Shown here: positions 1 through 9,530 of the stretch, piece after piece
Layout: each line of letters opens with the position of its first letter
How positions within the stretch are numbered: position 1 is the first letter of the stretch
Origin: CAZHPA01 sp964533945
Lineage (GTDB): Bacteria; Bacillota; Clostridia; Lachnospirales; WRBF01
Assembly: GCA_964533945.1 (NCBI GenBank)
Contig: CAZHPA010000010.1
Span: forward strand, 1 to 52,666
Reading direction: 5' to 3'
Length of the DNA: 52,666 nucleotides
Position numbers and translations under genes: made by a program
The notes under the pieces: model-generated
What the model was told of the DNA's origin: nothing
The model's database searches: none
What the model saw: only the letters and a program-made list of their open reading frames with translations

Positions 1-54
1 GTTAAGTTATTACAATTCTTGGCAGGCTATAAATCGGTTGTTTTGGGAGAATAA
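1..54 (+). CDS. 3' end of a plus-strand gene (partial)
   Basis: The first 18 codons of the window are open in frame 1 and end with TAA at 52-54, giving a C-terminal tail that ends in VVLGE. A perfect stem-loop follows seven bases later, as expected for the end of a gene convergent with the minus-strand operon. The tail is too short to recognise a family, and it could be chance. Confidence 0.3.
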   Translation, partial: VKLLQFLAGYKSVVLGE

Positions 55-60
55 AAATAC

Positions 61-93
61 ATACCCCCAATGTTAGTTTAACATTGGGGGTAT
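61..93. terminator. Bidirectional Rho-independent terminator
   Basis: A perfect inverted repeat has 15-base arms at 61-75 and 79-93 with a 3-base loop, and the arms carry a C5/G5 run. On the minus strand it follows the 758-aa gene directly and is trailed by a T-rich stretch. On the plus strand it follows the partial gene and is trailed by a T-rich stretch too. It very likely ends both transcripts. Confidence 0.85.
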
Positions 94-97
94 AGTT

Positions 98-2374
98 TTA
101 TATAATTTCATCACTAATAATAGCCCAACTTCCATTTAAGCTTCTTTTAGCAATAACTTTGTGCGTTCTGTCAAGCTGAACAATTCTAGTTTCGCTAACT
201 CCTTGCCAAACTTCCTGAACAATTGCAAGCATAGTTGAGTCGTCAATTAGCGAAGATGCTGCAATTTGCGCAGAATATGTTGGCGGCTTAGTCATAGCTT
301 CTGGTTCGTAATTTTGCATTAAATGGTAATCGTCTAAAATATCTTGAGAAAACCCTTTTATTTCGTTTTCTGATGTTACTTCAAGTGATTTATAAGATAA
401 TCGACTTAAAAATGCCGAAATAATGGAATTTTTAATTATTTCTATTTCAATGTCAGGCTCGTCGCTTTCATTTTGCAGGTCAATATTTACTGGTATGTCA
501 TCTATTTTAACGAATAAACTATCTATCTCAAGTGTAAAGTTTTCCGGCGGCAATGATGCTAAAAGGTCGGCAAACTGTGTAAATTTAAATATAATGTCCA
601 TTCCTTGCTCGTTTGAACGTACTTCGCCGTGTAATTCAATTTGCATTCCGCCTTCAGCCGTTGCTATAAGTTTTGTTTCAAGCTGGGATTGAATTCTTTC
701 AATATCAATTGCTCCGTGCCCGTTGGGAGTGGGTTTTTCAGTATGTGCAACTAAAATAATTTTATCTTTAACTCTTCCCATTCGCTCAAGCACAACTTTA
801 TAAGCGCCAACATTCAAAGTTTTTTCAAACTCAGGTTCATCTTTAAACAAATCGGCAACTTCAACTTCCTTATTAATCTTCGTTGCTTTAAATAAATTTC
901 TGAATGTAACTGTTAAAGATTCGTTTAAATTTTTTAACGCTGTAAAATCCATCCTTCCAATAATTGTTTTGTTGTCTTTAAAAATATATTGATTTGGATA
1001 GCTTTTAGTTGGTAAAACAGGTGTTCCAATTCCTCTTAATTCAATTGAACTTTCCTGCTCATTTTTAATAAATTTAAGCGTTTCATCTTCGCTGTTCCAT
1101 TTCAAGGCAAAATATATTGTTGAACCCGAACTGGAAAATTCGGCGTGGTCAACAACTGCAAATACATCTGAAACGTTTCTTTTTGAAGCAACTGCCCTAT
1201 TAACGTATTTAACAGGAACTTTTTGAACAGGTTCTTCAAGTTCAAATTCAAACTGCGCCATTTCTTGGGTTATTGGGTCGTGAATTGTTAAAACAAAAGA
1301 TTTAACATCTTCTTTTAACGGTTCGAATCTAATAGTAGAGGAATTTTCTTCATCAAAATCCGCTCCAAATTGCACAAAAGTTAAATCCATATTATAAATT
1401 TTATCGTTGTTGTCAATTAGAGAAATGGCATTATTAAATGCGTCAACGTTGACATTGAAGTAAAAAACAGTAGCCAAAGGGTCTATTAAAACTTTTTGTA
1501 AAATTAATTCTTGCCCTTTATATATTTCGCCTTGTCCAATATATATATAATTTGCGTTATTTTTAGCATAAACCGGTTGGGAAATTAAAACTTTGTGCTC
1601 GTTGTTTTTTTGCTCTATTCTGGCAAGAATAAAAATTGCAGCAGCCAAAATAATTATAACCGAACACATTGCCCCAACTGTTATATACATAGTTTTTAAA
1701 GACATTTTTTCCGAAAGCTTTGACAAAAAATTAACTTTAGTTTTGTCTTTAAGCTCAACGGGTGCTTCTTCTTTTGGCTCATCGTTAACCTTTTTAGCCA
1801 ATTCTTTAGCTTTTTTAGCTTCTGTGCTTTCTCTTATTTCGTTATCATAAACAGCAACATCCTCAACGAACCCTAAAACTTCATCGCTCAATTGACTTTC
1901 AAAATCAAGCTCCGAATCTTTTTCCAAAGCTTCTGAAATCATTTTGTCCAATTCTTCATCCGAACTTAATGCGCCGATTGAAGTTTTAAGCTTGTTTTCT
2001 ATTTCCTTTTGAAAGTTATCAATTTCTCCGCCGCCAAAATTAAAGTCAAAATTAATATCGTCGGGTATATCTTCATCTTGGGCAGATGTTGGCGGTGGAG
2101 GGTTCGACTGAGAAAGTATGGGCGCTTGTACTTTTTCGCCAAGCAAAGCATCTAAAGCAGAAAAATCGACGCTATCTTCAGGATTAGCTTCATTTTCTCC
2201 TAGCAATTTTGAAAGTTCTTCGTCCGATATAGAATCTTCTTCATCAAAAGATGCTGTAATTCCTTCTTCGTTAAGCAATTGCATTAGTTGCTCGTCTTTA
2301 TCTTCAGATTTACCGCTTTCAAACATATTAAACGTGTCGTTTGAATTTTCATCAAATTCATTGTCTTGGCTCAT
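98..2374 (-). CDS. Single-pass membrane protein with acidic cytoplasmic arm, unknown function
   Basis: This 758-aa protein is not recognised. Residues 1-225 are strongly acidic and probably cytoplasmic. One transmembrane helix lies at about 229-252, and the remaining ~500 residues look beta-rich and extracytoplasmic. The acidic arm repeats a short helical motif of the type DEELxxLL at about 27-37, 51-60, 71-80 and 139-149, which could be docking sites. It is the last gene of the seven-gene vWA/ABC operon, 32 bases after the large vWA gene, with a purine-rich AGGTGAT upstream. Its place suggests it works with the vWA proteins and exporter, but that is inference from position only. Confidence 0.75.
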   Translation of the reverse strand: MSQDNEFDENSNDTFNMFESGKSEDKDEQLMQLLNEEGITASFDEEDSISDEELSKLLGENEANPEDSVDFSALDALLGEKVQAPILSQSNPPPPTSAQDEDIPDDINFDFNFGGGEIDNFQKEIENKLKTSIGALSSDEELDKMISEALEKDSELDFESQLSDEVLGFVEDVAVYDNEIRESTEAKKAKELAKKVNDEPKEEAPVELKDKTKVNFLSKLSEKMSLKTMYITVGAMCSVIIILAAAIFILARIEQKNNEHKVLISQPVYAKNNANYIYIGQGEIYKGQELILQKVLIDPLATVFYFNVNVDAFNNAISLIDNNDKIYNMDLTFVQFGADFDEENSSTIRFEPLKEDVKSFVLTIHDPITQEMAQFEFELEEPVQKVPVKYVNRAVASKRNVSDVFAVVDHAEFSSSGSTIYFALKWNSEDETLKFIKNEQESSIELRGIGTPVLPTKSYPNQYIFKDNKTIIGRMDFTALKNLNESLTVTFRNLFKATKINKEVEVADLFKDEPEFEKTLNVGAYKVVLERMGRVKDKIILVAHTEKPTPNGHGAIDIERIQSQLETKLIATAEGGMQIELHGEVRSNEQGMDIIFKFTQFADLLASLPPENFTLEIDSLFVKIDDIPVNIDLQNESDEPDIEIEIIKNSIISAFLSRLSYKSLEVTSENEIKGFSQDILDDYHLMQNYEPEAMTKPPTYSAQIAASSLIDDSTMLAIVQEVWQGVSETRIVQLDRTHKVIAKRSLNGSWAIISDEII

Positions 2375-2406
2375 TTTGACATTATCACCTGCCTACATTA
2401 TATTAA

Positions 2407-5175
2407 TTATTTACCTGTGCGTTTTTTCTTTCCTGTTAAAAGCATCGAGCTTGTATTTGTTGCAGGCTTTTCTGAAGCTTTAACATTTTGCTCTTTAGAT
2501 ATTTTATTATTAGCAGAATTGTCGGCGTTAGTATTGATGCTTTGCTTTTGTGCATTTTCCGGTTTTTCTTTATTTAGATATATAGCGGCTTTTTTAGGTT
2601 CTTTAACTTTAACAATTTCTTTAAGCTTTAAAAATGCCGTTTCAAGCTTTCTTGTTAAAAACGGAAAACGCCTAATTGCTATATCTAGTATAAATAATAC
2701 CAAAGCTAATGTCAAAAGTAAATTACTAATATCATTTTCTGTGAAAGTTTTATTTTCTAAAGGAACAAAAAGTTCGTCGGGTGACGTTAAAACTGTTCCT
2801 CCTGTAATTGAGGCAATATTTTTTAAGACACCTTCACCTTTATTGAAATTTTTAATATTATATTCTTCAGAATATGGTATGCTTATTCCGGTTGAAATAT
2901 TTTCGGTTTTGCCTGCAATATTTGTTACGGCAAGGTTTAAAATGTATGCACCTTCTTTGTTTTGGTTAAGCATTGCCTTGTATTGCCCCGGAGCTATTGC
3001 TTCGAATGCAATTTCCGCTTCTTCAAAGTTTTCGGAAACAATTTTCCCCAAAACCTTTTCAATTCCTTCTGCGTACGGAAATGTAACTAATATTTCGCTT
3101 CCCTGTCCACTAACTTTAGTTGAAACGGAAACGTCTGTTGCTATTTGCGAACGAATAAGCCATGAAACTGCATTTTTAAAAATGCTAATTCCCTCATTGC
3201 TATTTATCCAGTCGGAAGACCATTTGCCGTCTAAATCGCTTGTAAATGCAGCACTTCTTCCCAAGCCGTACTGCCATGTTGCCAAAATTGGCTCGTCTTT
3301 GTCGCTGTAAAGCAAGATGTCGGCTCTGTCTTTTGCTGTTGTGCTAATGTAGCCGTGAAGCATTGGAATAGAATTAATGCTTGCCATAATTGGGCTTGAA
3401 TCGCCTGCTTTTGGGAAAAAGTCTTCATTGTTTAAATATGTTCTTGAAGCAATGGTTGTTTCTTTTGCAAAAATTTTAGGTAAATCTGTAAACTCATTAG
3501 TAAAATAATATCGCCCGTTGCCCATTTGCGCCAATCTTTCAAGGAGTACTACATCGGAATCGCTGCCTACTGCAACAGTTGAAAGTGTTATTCCGTAGTT
3601 GTTCATTGAGTCGAGTAAAAATTCATACCCTTGGCGTTCGGCTTGTCCGTCTGTTAGCAAAATTATATGTTTAAGCTTTGTGTCTGCAGGCATAATAGTT
3701 GCATATGCTTCTGTAAGCCCCGGCAAAATGCTTGTTCCGCCACCCAGTGATATATGAGCAATGTCGTCTTTAATGCTTTCGATATTACCCCCAACTTTTT
3801 GAAAATTGCTTATCCATTCAAAGCCATCGTCGAATGCAATAACGCCCATGCTATCATTTTCTTTTAACGAGTCGACAGAACGTATAACTGCTTCTTTTGC
3901 AAGCTCTAATTTTGAAACGCCATATTGCCCCATACCCATACTTCCCGAACGGTCTATTACAATTATCATTCCTAAATTTGGCAATTTATCTTTATCTTTT
4001 AATTCCATTTCGACAGGCAGCAAATCTTCAAGTGGTGTTTTGTAATATTCGCCAAGCCCAAACGAATTATCGCCGCCTATTGCCATAACACCACCGCTCG
4101 AATTTTTAACAAACGTATCAAGGGCAGCCGGAGAATTTTCTGGCATAAGTTCGAGAGGGACGTTTGCCAAAACAATTCCATCGTATATATTTAACTGTTC
4201 TGGTTCTGTCGGCAATTCTGCTGGTTTAATTGGAGTTATGTTAACCTTTGAATTGGACAATATTTTAATTATTTCGCTACTGCTTCCATTGTTGTCAACA
4301 ACTAATAAATTTGGTGCGCCTTCTATATAGCTATAGCCGTAAACCGTGTTGTTTTGAGGGAAAGTGTCTTCTTCTGGCACTATTTCGGCACGGTATATAA
4401 CGCCGCCGCTTTTATCAGAAGTGTGGGTGAAAATATAGCGGTTTTCACCTTTTCTGAAAGTTACTGTTTCGTTGCTAACCAATTCGCTGTTTCTATATAT
4501 TAAAAGCTTTGCGTTTGTTTCGGTTAAAGAATTTCCTATTATTTCAATATCATAGTTTGTATCTTGTTTAATATATTTTGGAACTTTAATTTCCGAAAGC
4601 TGAACTTCATTTGCAATTGTGTTTTTAATAGGCAAAACATTAACAACAATGCCTTGTTCTTTTAAAATTTTAGCAAAAGACACAGCGTCATCAATGTTTT
4701 CCTGTCCATCTGAAACGAGCACAATTCTTTTTTTCGTCTTTTCACCAATTACAGATTGCGCAAGCTTCAAAGCTGATGTTATGTTTGTAAAGTCTTTTTT
4801 AACGAATGACGTAAGGCTTGTAATTGAATTGTTTGCTTGCGGCATAGATTCTATTACCGCTTTTTCCCCAAAGCAAACAACGCCCAACAAATCATTTTTA
4901 TTAGGTGTTGCCTCTTTTAAAAAAGAAAGAGGGTCTGCGCCTTGTGTACTTGCGGAAATATCAACAGTGTAAATAGTTGTTGTTAGGTTGGTGTAGTCTT
5001 TTAAAATTGTTTTGCAAAGCCCTAATATAATAAGCGTAAGCACAATGCTTCTAATTACAACAAAGCAAATTTTATTAAATTTACTTGTAAACGCCCGTTT
5101 TTTGGCAAGCAATGCAACAATTGCAATGCAAACAGGTATTAGTAATAAAAAATAAGGGTTAGAAAACTCAAGCAC
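2407..5175 (-). CDS. Membrane protein with two vWA domains and a GATase1-like domain
   Basis: About 922 aa from the GTG at 5175; the frame is open upstream, but the N-terminus LEFSNPYFLL matches the usual start of BatA-like proteins. Two or three N-terminal helices are followed by a first vWA-like region (DISAS, then LVSDGQEN). Next is a GATase1-like segment with GGDNSFGLGEY, then a canonical vWA domain whose MIDAS elements are all visible: DRSGSMG, GGGTS and LTDGQAE. A last transmembrane helix precedes a charged Lys-rich tail. The MIDAS residues imply metal-dependent protein binding outside the membrane. Its start overlaps the preceding gene by 8 bases, so translation is probably coupled. 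Substrate and pathway are unknown. Confidence 0.85.
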   Translation of the reverse strand: MLEFSNPYFLLLIPVCIAIVALLAKKRAFTSKFNKICFVVIRSIVLTLIILGLCKTILKDYTNLTTTIYTVDISASTQGADPLSFLKEATPNKNDLLGVVCFGEKAVIESMPQANNSITSLTSFVKKDFTNITSALKLAQSVIGEKTKKRIVLVSDGQENIDDAVSFAKILKEQGIVVNVLPIKNTIANEVQLSEIKVPKYIKQDTNYDIEIIGNSLTETNAKLLIYRNSELVSNETVTFRKGENRYIFTHTSDKSGGVIYRAEIVPEEDTFPQNNTVYGYSYIEGAPNLLVVDNNGSSSEIIKILSNSKVNITPIKPAELPTEPEQLNIYDGIVLANVPLELMPENSPAALDTFVKNSSGGVMAIGGDNSFGLGEYYKTPLEDLLPVEMELKDKDKLPNLGMIIVIDRSGSMGMGQYGVSKLELAKEAVIRSVDSLKENDSMGVIAFDDGFEWISNFQKVGGNIESIKDDIAHISLGGGTSILPGLTEAYATIMPADTKLKHIILLTDGQAERQGYEFLLDSMNNYGITLSTVAVGSDSDVVLLERLAQMGNGRYYFTNEFTDLPKIFAKETTIASRTYLNNEDFFPKAGDSSPIMASINSIPMLHGYISTTAKDRADILLYSDKDEPILATWQYGLGRSAAFTSDLDGKWSSDWINSNEGISIFKNAVSWLIRSQIATDVSVSTKVSGQGSEILVTFPYAEGIEKVLGKIVSENFEEAEIAFEAIAPGQYKAMLNQNKEGAYILNLAVTNIAGKTENISTGISIPYSEEYNIKNFNKGEGVLKNIASITGGTVLTSPDELFVPLENKTFTENDISNLLLTLALVLFILDIAIRRFPFLTRKLETAFLKLKEIVKVKEPKKAAIYLNKEKPENAQKQSINTNADNSANNKISKEQNVKASEKPATNTSSMLLTGKKKRTGK

Positions 5176-6958
5176 GGCTATACACCCACCATTCAACAAG
5201 AAGTATTATCAATATAAACATTAAAAAGTATTTTTGCAAAGAAACGTTAACAAGTACGTCTTCTACTTTTTTAACTTCTTCGCTTGTGTTTACAGCTTGC
5301 GCCCGTAAATCGGATTCTGTTTTAACGACATTAACAGGAAAGCTTGAATAGCTGCTGCCTTCTTTAGATGTTTGTTCTAAAACATAAATACCTGTTGCAT
5401 TTGTATCTGAAAATGCAAAAACTGCCGATGTTTCAAATAATTTGGTGGAATTGCCTAAAGGGTCTGCAATTGTAGCTTTTTCTGTATCGGGTTCTAAATT
5501 AATCATAACTATATCGCCCGATAAAATGCCGCTTGTGTACGGAGATTCGGGAACAAACCATTGCATAAGGTTATATATAAATATTGGGTATTCTTTTCTT
5601 AGTGGTAAGTCGGTGTTGTGCAAATCGAAACCGATTACCATTACTTTTTGATTGTTAAATTCCCCTGCAATAACAAGCGGTGTTTTTTCTGATGAAAGAA
5701 CGTTGTCTGCCCAATTAGGTGTTTTAATTGATTTTGATTTTAAAACCGAAAATTTAATTCCCGACAAATATTTAAGTAGTTTGCTGTCGTTTTCGTATAT
5801 TTCGTTAATGTAAACTTCTTCTTCTGTTTCGATAAAAGAATTGCCCGGCGGAGGGTTTAAAATTAATATGTGCCCATCTTTCGGCAATTCTAAAGGCAAA
5901 ACGTCGCCGTCGAAAATGTAAAGCTTATACCCTGAAAGCTCGTCGGTTGCTTCTGTCTTTTTATATAACTCTATATTAGGCAAAAGCGATAGCATATTTT
6001 CTAAAAAAACGTTTCTTTCGGTTATTAACAAAGCTTTTTGTTTTTCGCCTTGAGAAACAACATCAAATGCAACGTTGTCGACGGCTAAATAATCATCTTC
6101 TGTTAACTTTGCCGTCAAATTTTTAACGCCAAGCGGAACAGAACCAAAAAACACATCTTTTTCGCTATTTGCGGCAACACTTACGTCTGCAACGTCATAA
6201 ATGTTGTCATCTGCATATAGTGCAACGGAATTTTTAGCTATTTTGTCGCTGTAGTTTTTAACTTTAACCAAAACAACAACTCTGTCGGCATCAACTTTAT
6301 GCGAAATTAAAGTAATTGCTATGTTATCAACACTATTTCCGGTTACAACATTGTGCTTTTCAATGCCCGAAAATTCAATTGCCGCATTGTCTGTGAAAAA
6401 ATATACTGCGGCATCGTGTTGTTGTTTAAGCATTTTAACAAGTTCTGCTGTTGCATCTTCATCAAGCCCCGAATTTGTAACTGAAATTTGGTCTATTTTA
6501 TTTTTAACGGCTATTTTATCATCTGTAAAGCCCGAAGCTAAGTACGGCTTACTTGATGCAGCAACAATTGCGATTTTAACCGTTCCCTTTGCGTTGTCTA
6601 TTATTTGGTACATGCTTTGTTTTGCTTCTTCAAAACGTGATTTAGAAGCGTCTGTTGCTTGCATACTCATAGATGAATCGATTACTAAAATATAGTTTTC
6701 TACAAGCTCGTTACCCAAAATGTATGGGCTGCACAGCGCAAGCACTAAAAGTGTTGCAACAATTAATTGAATAATTAATAAAATGTTGCGCCTTAGTTTT
6801 TGCCACGGGCGTTCCGATAAAGACATTGTAACTGCTTGTTGCCAAAGAAAAAGGCTTGGAACTTCGTGTTCTTTATATTTTTGCTTTAGCAAATACATAG
6901 CGATAATTGCCGGTATTGATATTAAGCCAATTAACGCTATTGGATTTAGTAAGTTTAT
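5168..6958 (-). CDS. BatA-like vWA membrane protein, probable non-canonical start
   Basis: The first ATG is at 6898 but has no ribosome binding site. The open frame runs upstream to a TAG at 6974-6976 and encodes NPIALIGLISIPAIIAMYLLK, which is the typical BatA N-terminal helix. A strong AAGGAGG lies at 6967-6973, and ATA at 6958 is 7 bases after it; ATT at 6964 is the other option. That gives about 596 aa. The order is helix, LW motif, second helix, vWA domain with DSSMSMQ, long beta-rich region, and a C-terminal helix. The MIDAS is less complete than in the next gene. It sits in the vWA/ABC operon, and the product probably pairs with the 922-aa protein. Confidence 0.8.
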   Translation of the reverse strand: MNLLNPIALIGLISIPAIIAMYLLKQKYKEHEVPSLFLWQQAVTMSLSERPWQKLRRNILLIIQLIVATLLVLALCSPYILGNELVENYILVIDSSMSMQATDASKSRFEEAKQSMYQIIDNAKGTVKIAIVAASSKPYLASGFTDDKIAVKNKIDQISVTNSGLDEDATAELVKMLKQQHDAAVYFFTDNAAIEFSGIEKHNVVTGNSVDNIAITLISHKVDADRVVVLVKVKNYSDKIAKNSVALYADDNIYDVADVSVAANSEKDVFFGSVPLGVKNLTAKLTEDDYLAVDNVAFDVVSQGEKQKALLITERNVFLENMLSLLPNIELYKKTEATDELSGYKLYIFDGDVLPLELPKDGHILILNPPPGNSFIETEEEVYINEIYENDSKLLKYLSGIKFSVLKSKSIKTPNWADNVLSSEKTPLVIAGEFNNQKVMVIGFDLHNTDLPLRKEYPIFIYNLMQWFVPESPYTSGILSGDIVMINLEPDTEKATIADPLGNSTKLFETSAVFAFSDTNATGIYVLEQTSKEGSSYSSFPVNVVKTESDLRAQAVNTSEEVKKVEDVLVNVSLQKYFLMFILIILLVEWWVYSRA

Positions 6959-7009
6959 AAAAATCGCCTCCTTCTAATATCTGCTATTTGTTTTTTAAAA
7001 TATTTTAGG

Positions 7010-8554
7010 TTATTCAAGTGTTGAAAAATATTCTCTAACAAGGCTTTTCATTCCGCCGGGAATTTCATAATCTTCAAGCGATTTTAAAGCTTCGTCTTTA
7101 TATTCCCCTATTACTTTGTCGTAGGAAACAACTTCGCCAACGCTGCCAATTCCCTTTTGTTCTTGTTCGTCTAAAGAACCGCCTTCGTTTTGAGTTCCTT
7201 TTACTTGTGTTTCGTAATCCCCATAGTTTTGGGCTTTTCTAGAATATATATTTTCGTTCGCAATATGCCCTGTACCTCGTCCGCTTCCAGGTGAGCCGCT
7301 TGCGTTTCCGCCGTTTCCGTTACTGCCTTGCCCGCCTCCATTTCCGTTTCCACTTCCACTTCCACTTCCGCTTCCTTCGCCTTCTCCTTCTCCCTCACTT
7401 TCTTCGCCTTGTCCTTCACCTTTTGGTGCAGTTTGCCCTTTTTGGCTGCTTTGGCTACTTTTGCCTTGAAGGCTTTTACTACTTTCAGAAAAAGCTTTGT
7501 TATATTGTTCTATGGCATCTCTAAATTCAGAATTTTGACTTGCAATTTGTGAAATTTTGTTAGATGCAGTTTGAAAACTTTTTGAAGCTTTATCGCCTAA
7601 GCTACCGCTGGCCAACTGGCTAGAAAATTCGCTAATGTTTTCAGCTAAATCCATATTCTCTGCTATTTCTTTTGCCGCTTCTTTAAGGAAATCGGCAAGT
7701 TCTTTTAACTCTTCTTCGCTTGCGTTTTCTAAAAAGTCGTTAAGTTCTTTAAGTTCCTTTTCAATTTGCTCAACGTCGCCTTTTTGTAAGCTTTCGCCCA
7801 GCGCTTTAGTTTTTTCATTTTGCGTAAGCTTTTCGCCTAGTTTTTTCAAATCTTTAGAAACTGTGTTATTTGCAAGCTTTTTTAATTCGCTTTGTGCTTT
7901 TTGAATTTGTTTAATAGCTTCGGCTTCGGTTTTTGCCTTTTTTAAATCTTTTGTTAATTCTTTAACTTTTGCATCAAGTTCTTTAGCATCTTTTGCCGTT
8001 ATATCTTCGTTTATTTTTTTCTGAACCTTTTCAATTTTAACAACTTCTTCTTCCACTTTATTTTTAACAAGCTTTTGTTGTGTTAGTTCTTTTGCAACAG
8101 GGCTTGGAATAAAGCCAACAACAACGGCTAGTATTGCAAATGCACAAATTAAATAAAATGTCTTTTTGGGAAATCCTATTTTGTATTGTTTTGAAATGTC
8201 ATTTTCTTTAGCTTTTTGCAATGCATCTTCAATAACAAGCTTTGAAACGGCATCTGTGTTTTTAGAAAGTTCTAATGCTGTAGTAAACCGTTCTTTGTAT
8301 CCTAATGAATCTGAAGCTTTTGCAACTTCATAGTAAGATGGGCTTTTAATAATTGCAATTAAAACACCCAAGCCTACGGCAGCAACGTTTGCAATAAATA
8401 TTAAAAACGCCATATTTTCTATAAGAATAAATTTTGAAGCAATAAGTATTAAGCCGCTAATTAAAACGCCGATTAAAAGCCCAAAAGCAGCGTAATTAAA
8501 ACACTGCTTTAAAATCATTTTGCGTTTTAGAGGCTTTAAACATTTTATTAGCAT
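7010..8554 (-). CDS. Coiled-coil membrane protein with Gly/Ser/Glu-rich linker, unknown
   Basis: 514 aa with ATG and AGAGGTG upstream. Two transmembrane helices lie near the N-terminus (about 20-65) and a third near 130-150. They are followed by about 200 residues of Lys/Glu-rich predicted coiled coil. Residues ~360-430 are low-complexity, with alternating Glu-Gly and Ser-Gly and then Gly/Asn. The C-terminal ~80 residues look ordered again. The arrangement recalls DUF4175-type proteins found with vWA/ABC clusters, but I cannot confirm the family. Position between the permease and the BatA-like gene suggests a structural or scaffolding part of the same machine. Confidence 0.75.
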   Translation of the reverse strand: MLIKCLKPLKRKMILKQCFNYAAFGLLIGVLISGLILIASKFILIENMAFLIFIANVAAVGLGVLIAIIKSPSYYEVAKASDSLGYKERFTTALELSKNTDAVSKLVIEDALQKAKENDISKQYKIGFPKKTFYLICAFAILAVVVGFIPSPVAKELTQQKLVKNKVEEEVVKIEKVQKKINEDITAKDAKELDAKVKELTKDLKKAKTEAEAIKQIQKAQSELKKLANNTVSKDLKKLGEKLTQNEKTKALGESLQKGDVEQIEKELKELNDFLENASEEELKELADFLKEAAKEIAENMDLAENISEFSSQLASGSLGDKASKSFQTASNKISQIASQNSEFRDAIEQYNKAFSESSKSLQGKSSQSSQKGQTAPKGEGQGEESEGEGEGEGSGSGSGSGNGNGGGQGSNGNGGNASGSPGSGRGTGHIANENIYSRKAQNYGDYETQVKGTQNEGGSLDEQEQKGIGSVGEVVSYDKVIGEYKDEALKSLEDYEIPGGMKSLVREYFSTLE

Positions 8555-8582
8555 AAAAACACCTCTTTTTGTAGTTTAGTTT

Positions 8583-9473
8583 TTATCTTAGTTTTTTAGA
8601 CTTTCTAGTAGGGTTAATTAACCTACTTGCTAAAATTATTGCAACTAAAGATAAAGCAAAGTTTATACATAAATTTACAATCCAAAGCGGAAATTCTATA
8701 TTTTTATTTACCAAAGTTTGTGCAAATTCATACCTATATGTTAAATTGCTTATCATTTCTAAAACAAAATTTGAACCTGTTTGAGTATCTAACACAGACA
8801 AAAACCCTAAAAAAGGATTAAATGTTAAAATTGAATATGCTAACGGCTGCGGAAAATAATATATTGTAGCATATGAGTTTATTACTTGGCAAGTAATTGC
8901 AACTCCTGCAAGTGTTGCAACAGACAGCACGCCCATTACAAAATAAGTCATAATTAATGCAACAATAGTTTTTCTAAAAATAACAGAAAACAAAAGCGCA
9001 ATGCAGCCGGAAAAAACGGCTATTGCAAACGTATATAAAAACGTTGTTAAAAGCGTTAATAACGAAACGCTGCCATAATACATAATTATGCCAAACACAG
9101 GCAAAGAAGCAACAAGCATTAACGTAACAACCATAAGCGATGAACAAAGCTTGCCAACAATTATTGAAAACGCCGACATTTTTGTAACAAGCATTAAATC
9201 TAAAGTTTGGCGTTCACGTTCTCCGCTAATTGCGCTGCTTAAAAGTGCGGGAACAATTAATGTAATAAGCCCGGCTTGAAAACCGCTTAAAAGTTTGTAA
9301 AGGTCTACTGTATTTCTGGGATGAAAACCGTTCCAAGCCATACTGCTGAAAGATGAAATTAAAAATAAACCGGCAGCGCCGACTAAAAGCAAAATATAAA
9401 TAGTTATAACGGTTAATGATTTCCATGTTCTAAGCGCCGTTCTTATTTCACGTCTAAAAACAGGATTAAGCAT
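8583..9473 (-). CDS. ABC-2 type exporter permease
   Basis: 296 aa from the ATG at 9473, which has AAGGAGG seven bases upstream; an in-frame ATG at 9494 lies before that site and is not used. Six hydrophobic segments are visible, with the GERERQTLDLMLVT motif after the second, typical of ABC-2 or GldF/NatB-like permeases. It would form the membrane channel for the ATPase encoded just upstream, 57 bases away. The substrate is not known. Neighbouring vWA proteins suggest an envelope component rather than a small drug. Confidence 0.85.
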   Translation of the reverse strand: MLNPVFRREIRTALRTWKSLTVITIYILLLVGAAGLFLISSFSSMAWNGFHPRNTVDLYKLLSGFQAGLITLIVPALLSSAISGERERQTLDLMLVTKMSAFSIIVGKLCSSLMVVTLMLVASLPVFGIIMYYGSVSLLTLLTTFLYTFAIAVFSGCIALLFSVIFRKTIVALIMTYFVMGVLSVATLAGVAITCQVINSYATIYYFPQPLAYSILTFNPFLGFLSVLDTQTGSNFVLEMISNLTYRYEFAQTLVNKNIEFPLWIVNLCINFALSLVAIILASRLINPTRKSKKLR

Positions 9474-9497
9474 TTTAAACCTCCTTAAATTCACACC

Positions 9498-9525
9498 CCC
9501 CTAACTTTAATTTTAAAGCTAGGGG
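9498..9525 (-). promoter_or_regulatory. Intra-operon stem-loop between ATPase and permease
   Basis: Arms at 9498-9508 and 9515-9525 form an 11-base-pair stem with one G-U pair and a 6-base loop. On the minus strand it lies between the ATPase stop and the permease ribosome binding site. No U-run follows it on that strand. It may limit read-through or protect processed mRNA ends. Confidence 0.5.
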
Positions 9526-9530
9526 AATTT

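Noticed and set aside
2366..3310. Plus-strand open frame of 314 codons opposite the large vWA gene
   Set aside because: Hydrophobic Leu/Ser/Phe-rich translation is the complement of a membrane-protein gene, and no start signals fit. Treated as a shadow.
7201..7419. Minus-strand 72-codon frame within the coiled-coil gene
   Set aside because: It overlaps the low-complexity Gly/Ser segment in another frame and is an artefact of the repeated codons.
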